From: JANMDR01 sp031376425
GTDB lineage: Bacteria > Pseudomonadota > Gammaproteobacteria > Burkholderiales > Usitatibacteraceae
Length of the DNA: 13,793 nucleotides
Assembly (NCBI GenBank): GCA_031376425.1
Contig: JANMDR010000278.1
Location: 1-13,793 of the forward strand
Reading direction: 5' to 3'
The notes beneath the pieces are model-generated. The model had not been told where the DNA came from and did not search any database. It saw only the letters and a program-made list of their open reading frames with translations. A program made the position numbers and the translations under genes. Numbering within the stretch: the stretch's first letter is position 1; every line of letters begins with the position of its first letter. Of the stretch, positions 13,726-13,793 are shown one piece after another.

Positions 13726-13793
13726 ATGAAACGTAACTTAGCACCAAACGAAGCTGTCACCACAAACAATAACCGGCAGGCCGCCTTAGATTC
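13726..13793 (+). CDS. Start of an unknown gene, cut by the window edge
   Basis: AAGGAG (13715-13720) stands five bases before ATG 13726, and the frame stays open to the end of the window (22 complete codons). The visible residues begin MKRNLAPNEAVTTNNNRQAA. They show no signal peptide or recognisable domain, and are rich in Asn. The product cannot be identified from this piece. Confidence 0.6.
   Translation, partial: MKRNLAPNEAVTTNNNRQAALD

Noticed and set aside
1..13793. CRISPR array or insertion sequence
   Set aside because: No regularly spaced direct repeats and no transposase frame or paired terminal inverted repeats were seen.

Overview
The window is ordinary chromosomal DNA from a betaproteobacterium, most like Burkholderiales. 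The 5S rRNA core (TTCCCATCCCGAACAGGACC) and the mix of genes (AroG-type DAHP synthase, darP next to a divergent pmbA, a TakP-like TRAP binding protein, periplasmic c-type cytochrome) support this. Base composition looks balanced, neither strongly AT- nor GC-rich. The exact taxon is an inference.

Layout. Positions 1-250 hold the end of an rRNA operon: the 23S-5S spacer with a processing-type hairpin, the 5S gene and a strong terminator. Positions 300-2713 form an aromatic-amino-acid unit: a palindrome and promoter, a 24-codon leader peptide packed with Phe, Tyr and Trp codons, a perfect intrinsic terminator, then aroG. A BtuF-like periplasmic binding protein overlaps the end of aroG. Convergent to it is a small four-helix membrane protein (2724-3158, minus). 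After a 324-base intergenic stretch comes a secreted S9-family serine peptidase (3483-5459).

Positions 5495-6449 look accessory: an HNH nuclease-like protein and, just upstream on the same strand, a 60-codon C-terminal gene remnant. Next is a minus-strand cluster read from 9012 down to 6513: darP (ribosome assembly), mogA (molybdopterin adenylyltransferase), a carboxylesterase and an HD-domain phosphohydrolase. darP is divergent from pmbA (9087-10448), the usual darP/pmbA neighbourhood. A solitary TRAP solute-binding protein with a twin-arginine signal follows and ends in a clear terminator. Then comes a two-gene periplasmic operon (DUF4399 lipoprotein and small c-type cytochrome) with its own terminator. 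The window closes with a RelE/HigB-like toxin and XRE antitoxin pair, a structured non-coding stretch, and the first codons of a gene that runs off the edge.

The most noteworthy signal is the apparent transcription attenuator in front of aroG (391-526). A ribosome stalled for lack of charged Phe, Tyr or Trp tRNA would be expected to permit read-through into DAHP synthase. This joins end-product supply to the first step of the shikimate pathway at the RNA level, whereas Escherichia coli controls these genes with TyrR and TrpR. A second unusual signal is an exact 18-base inverted repeat shared by two intergenic regions about 10 kb apart.
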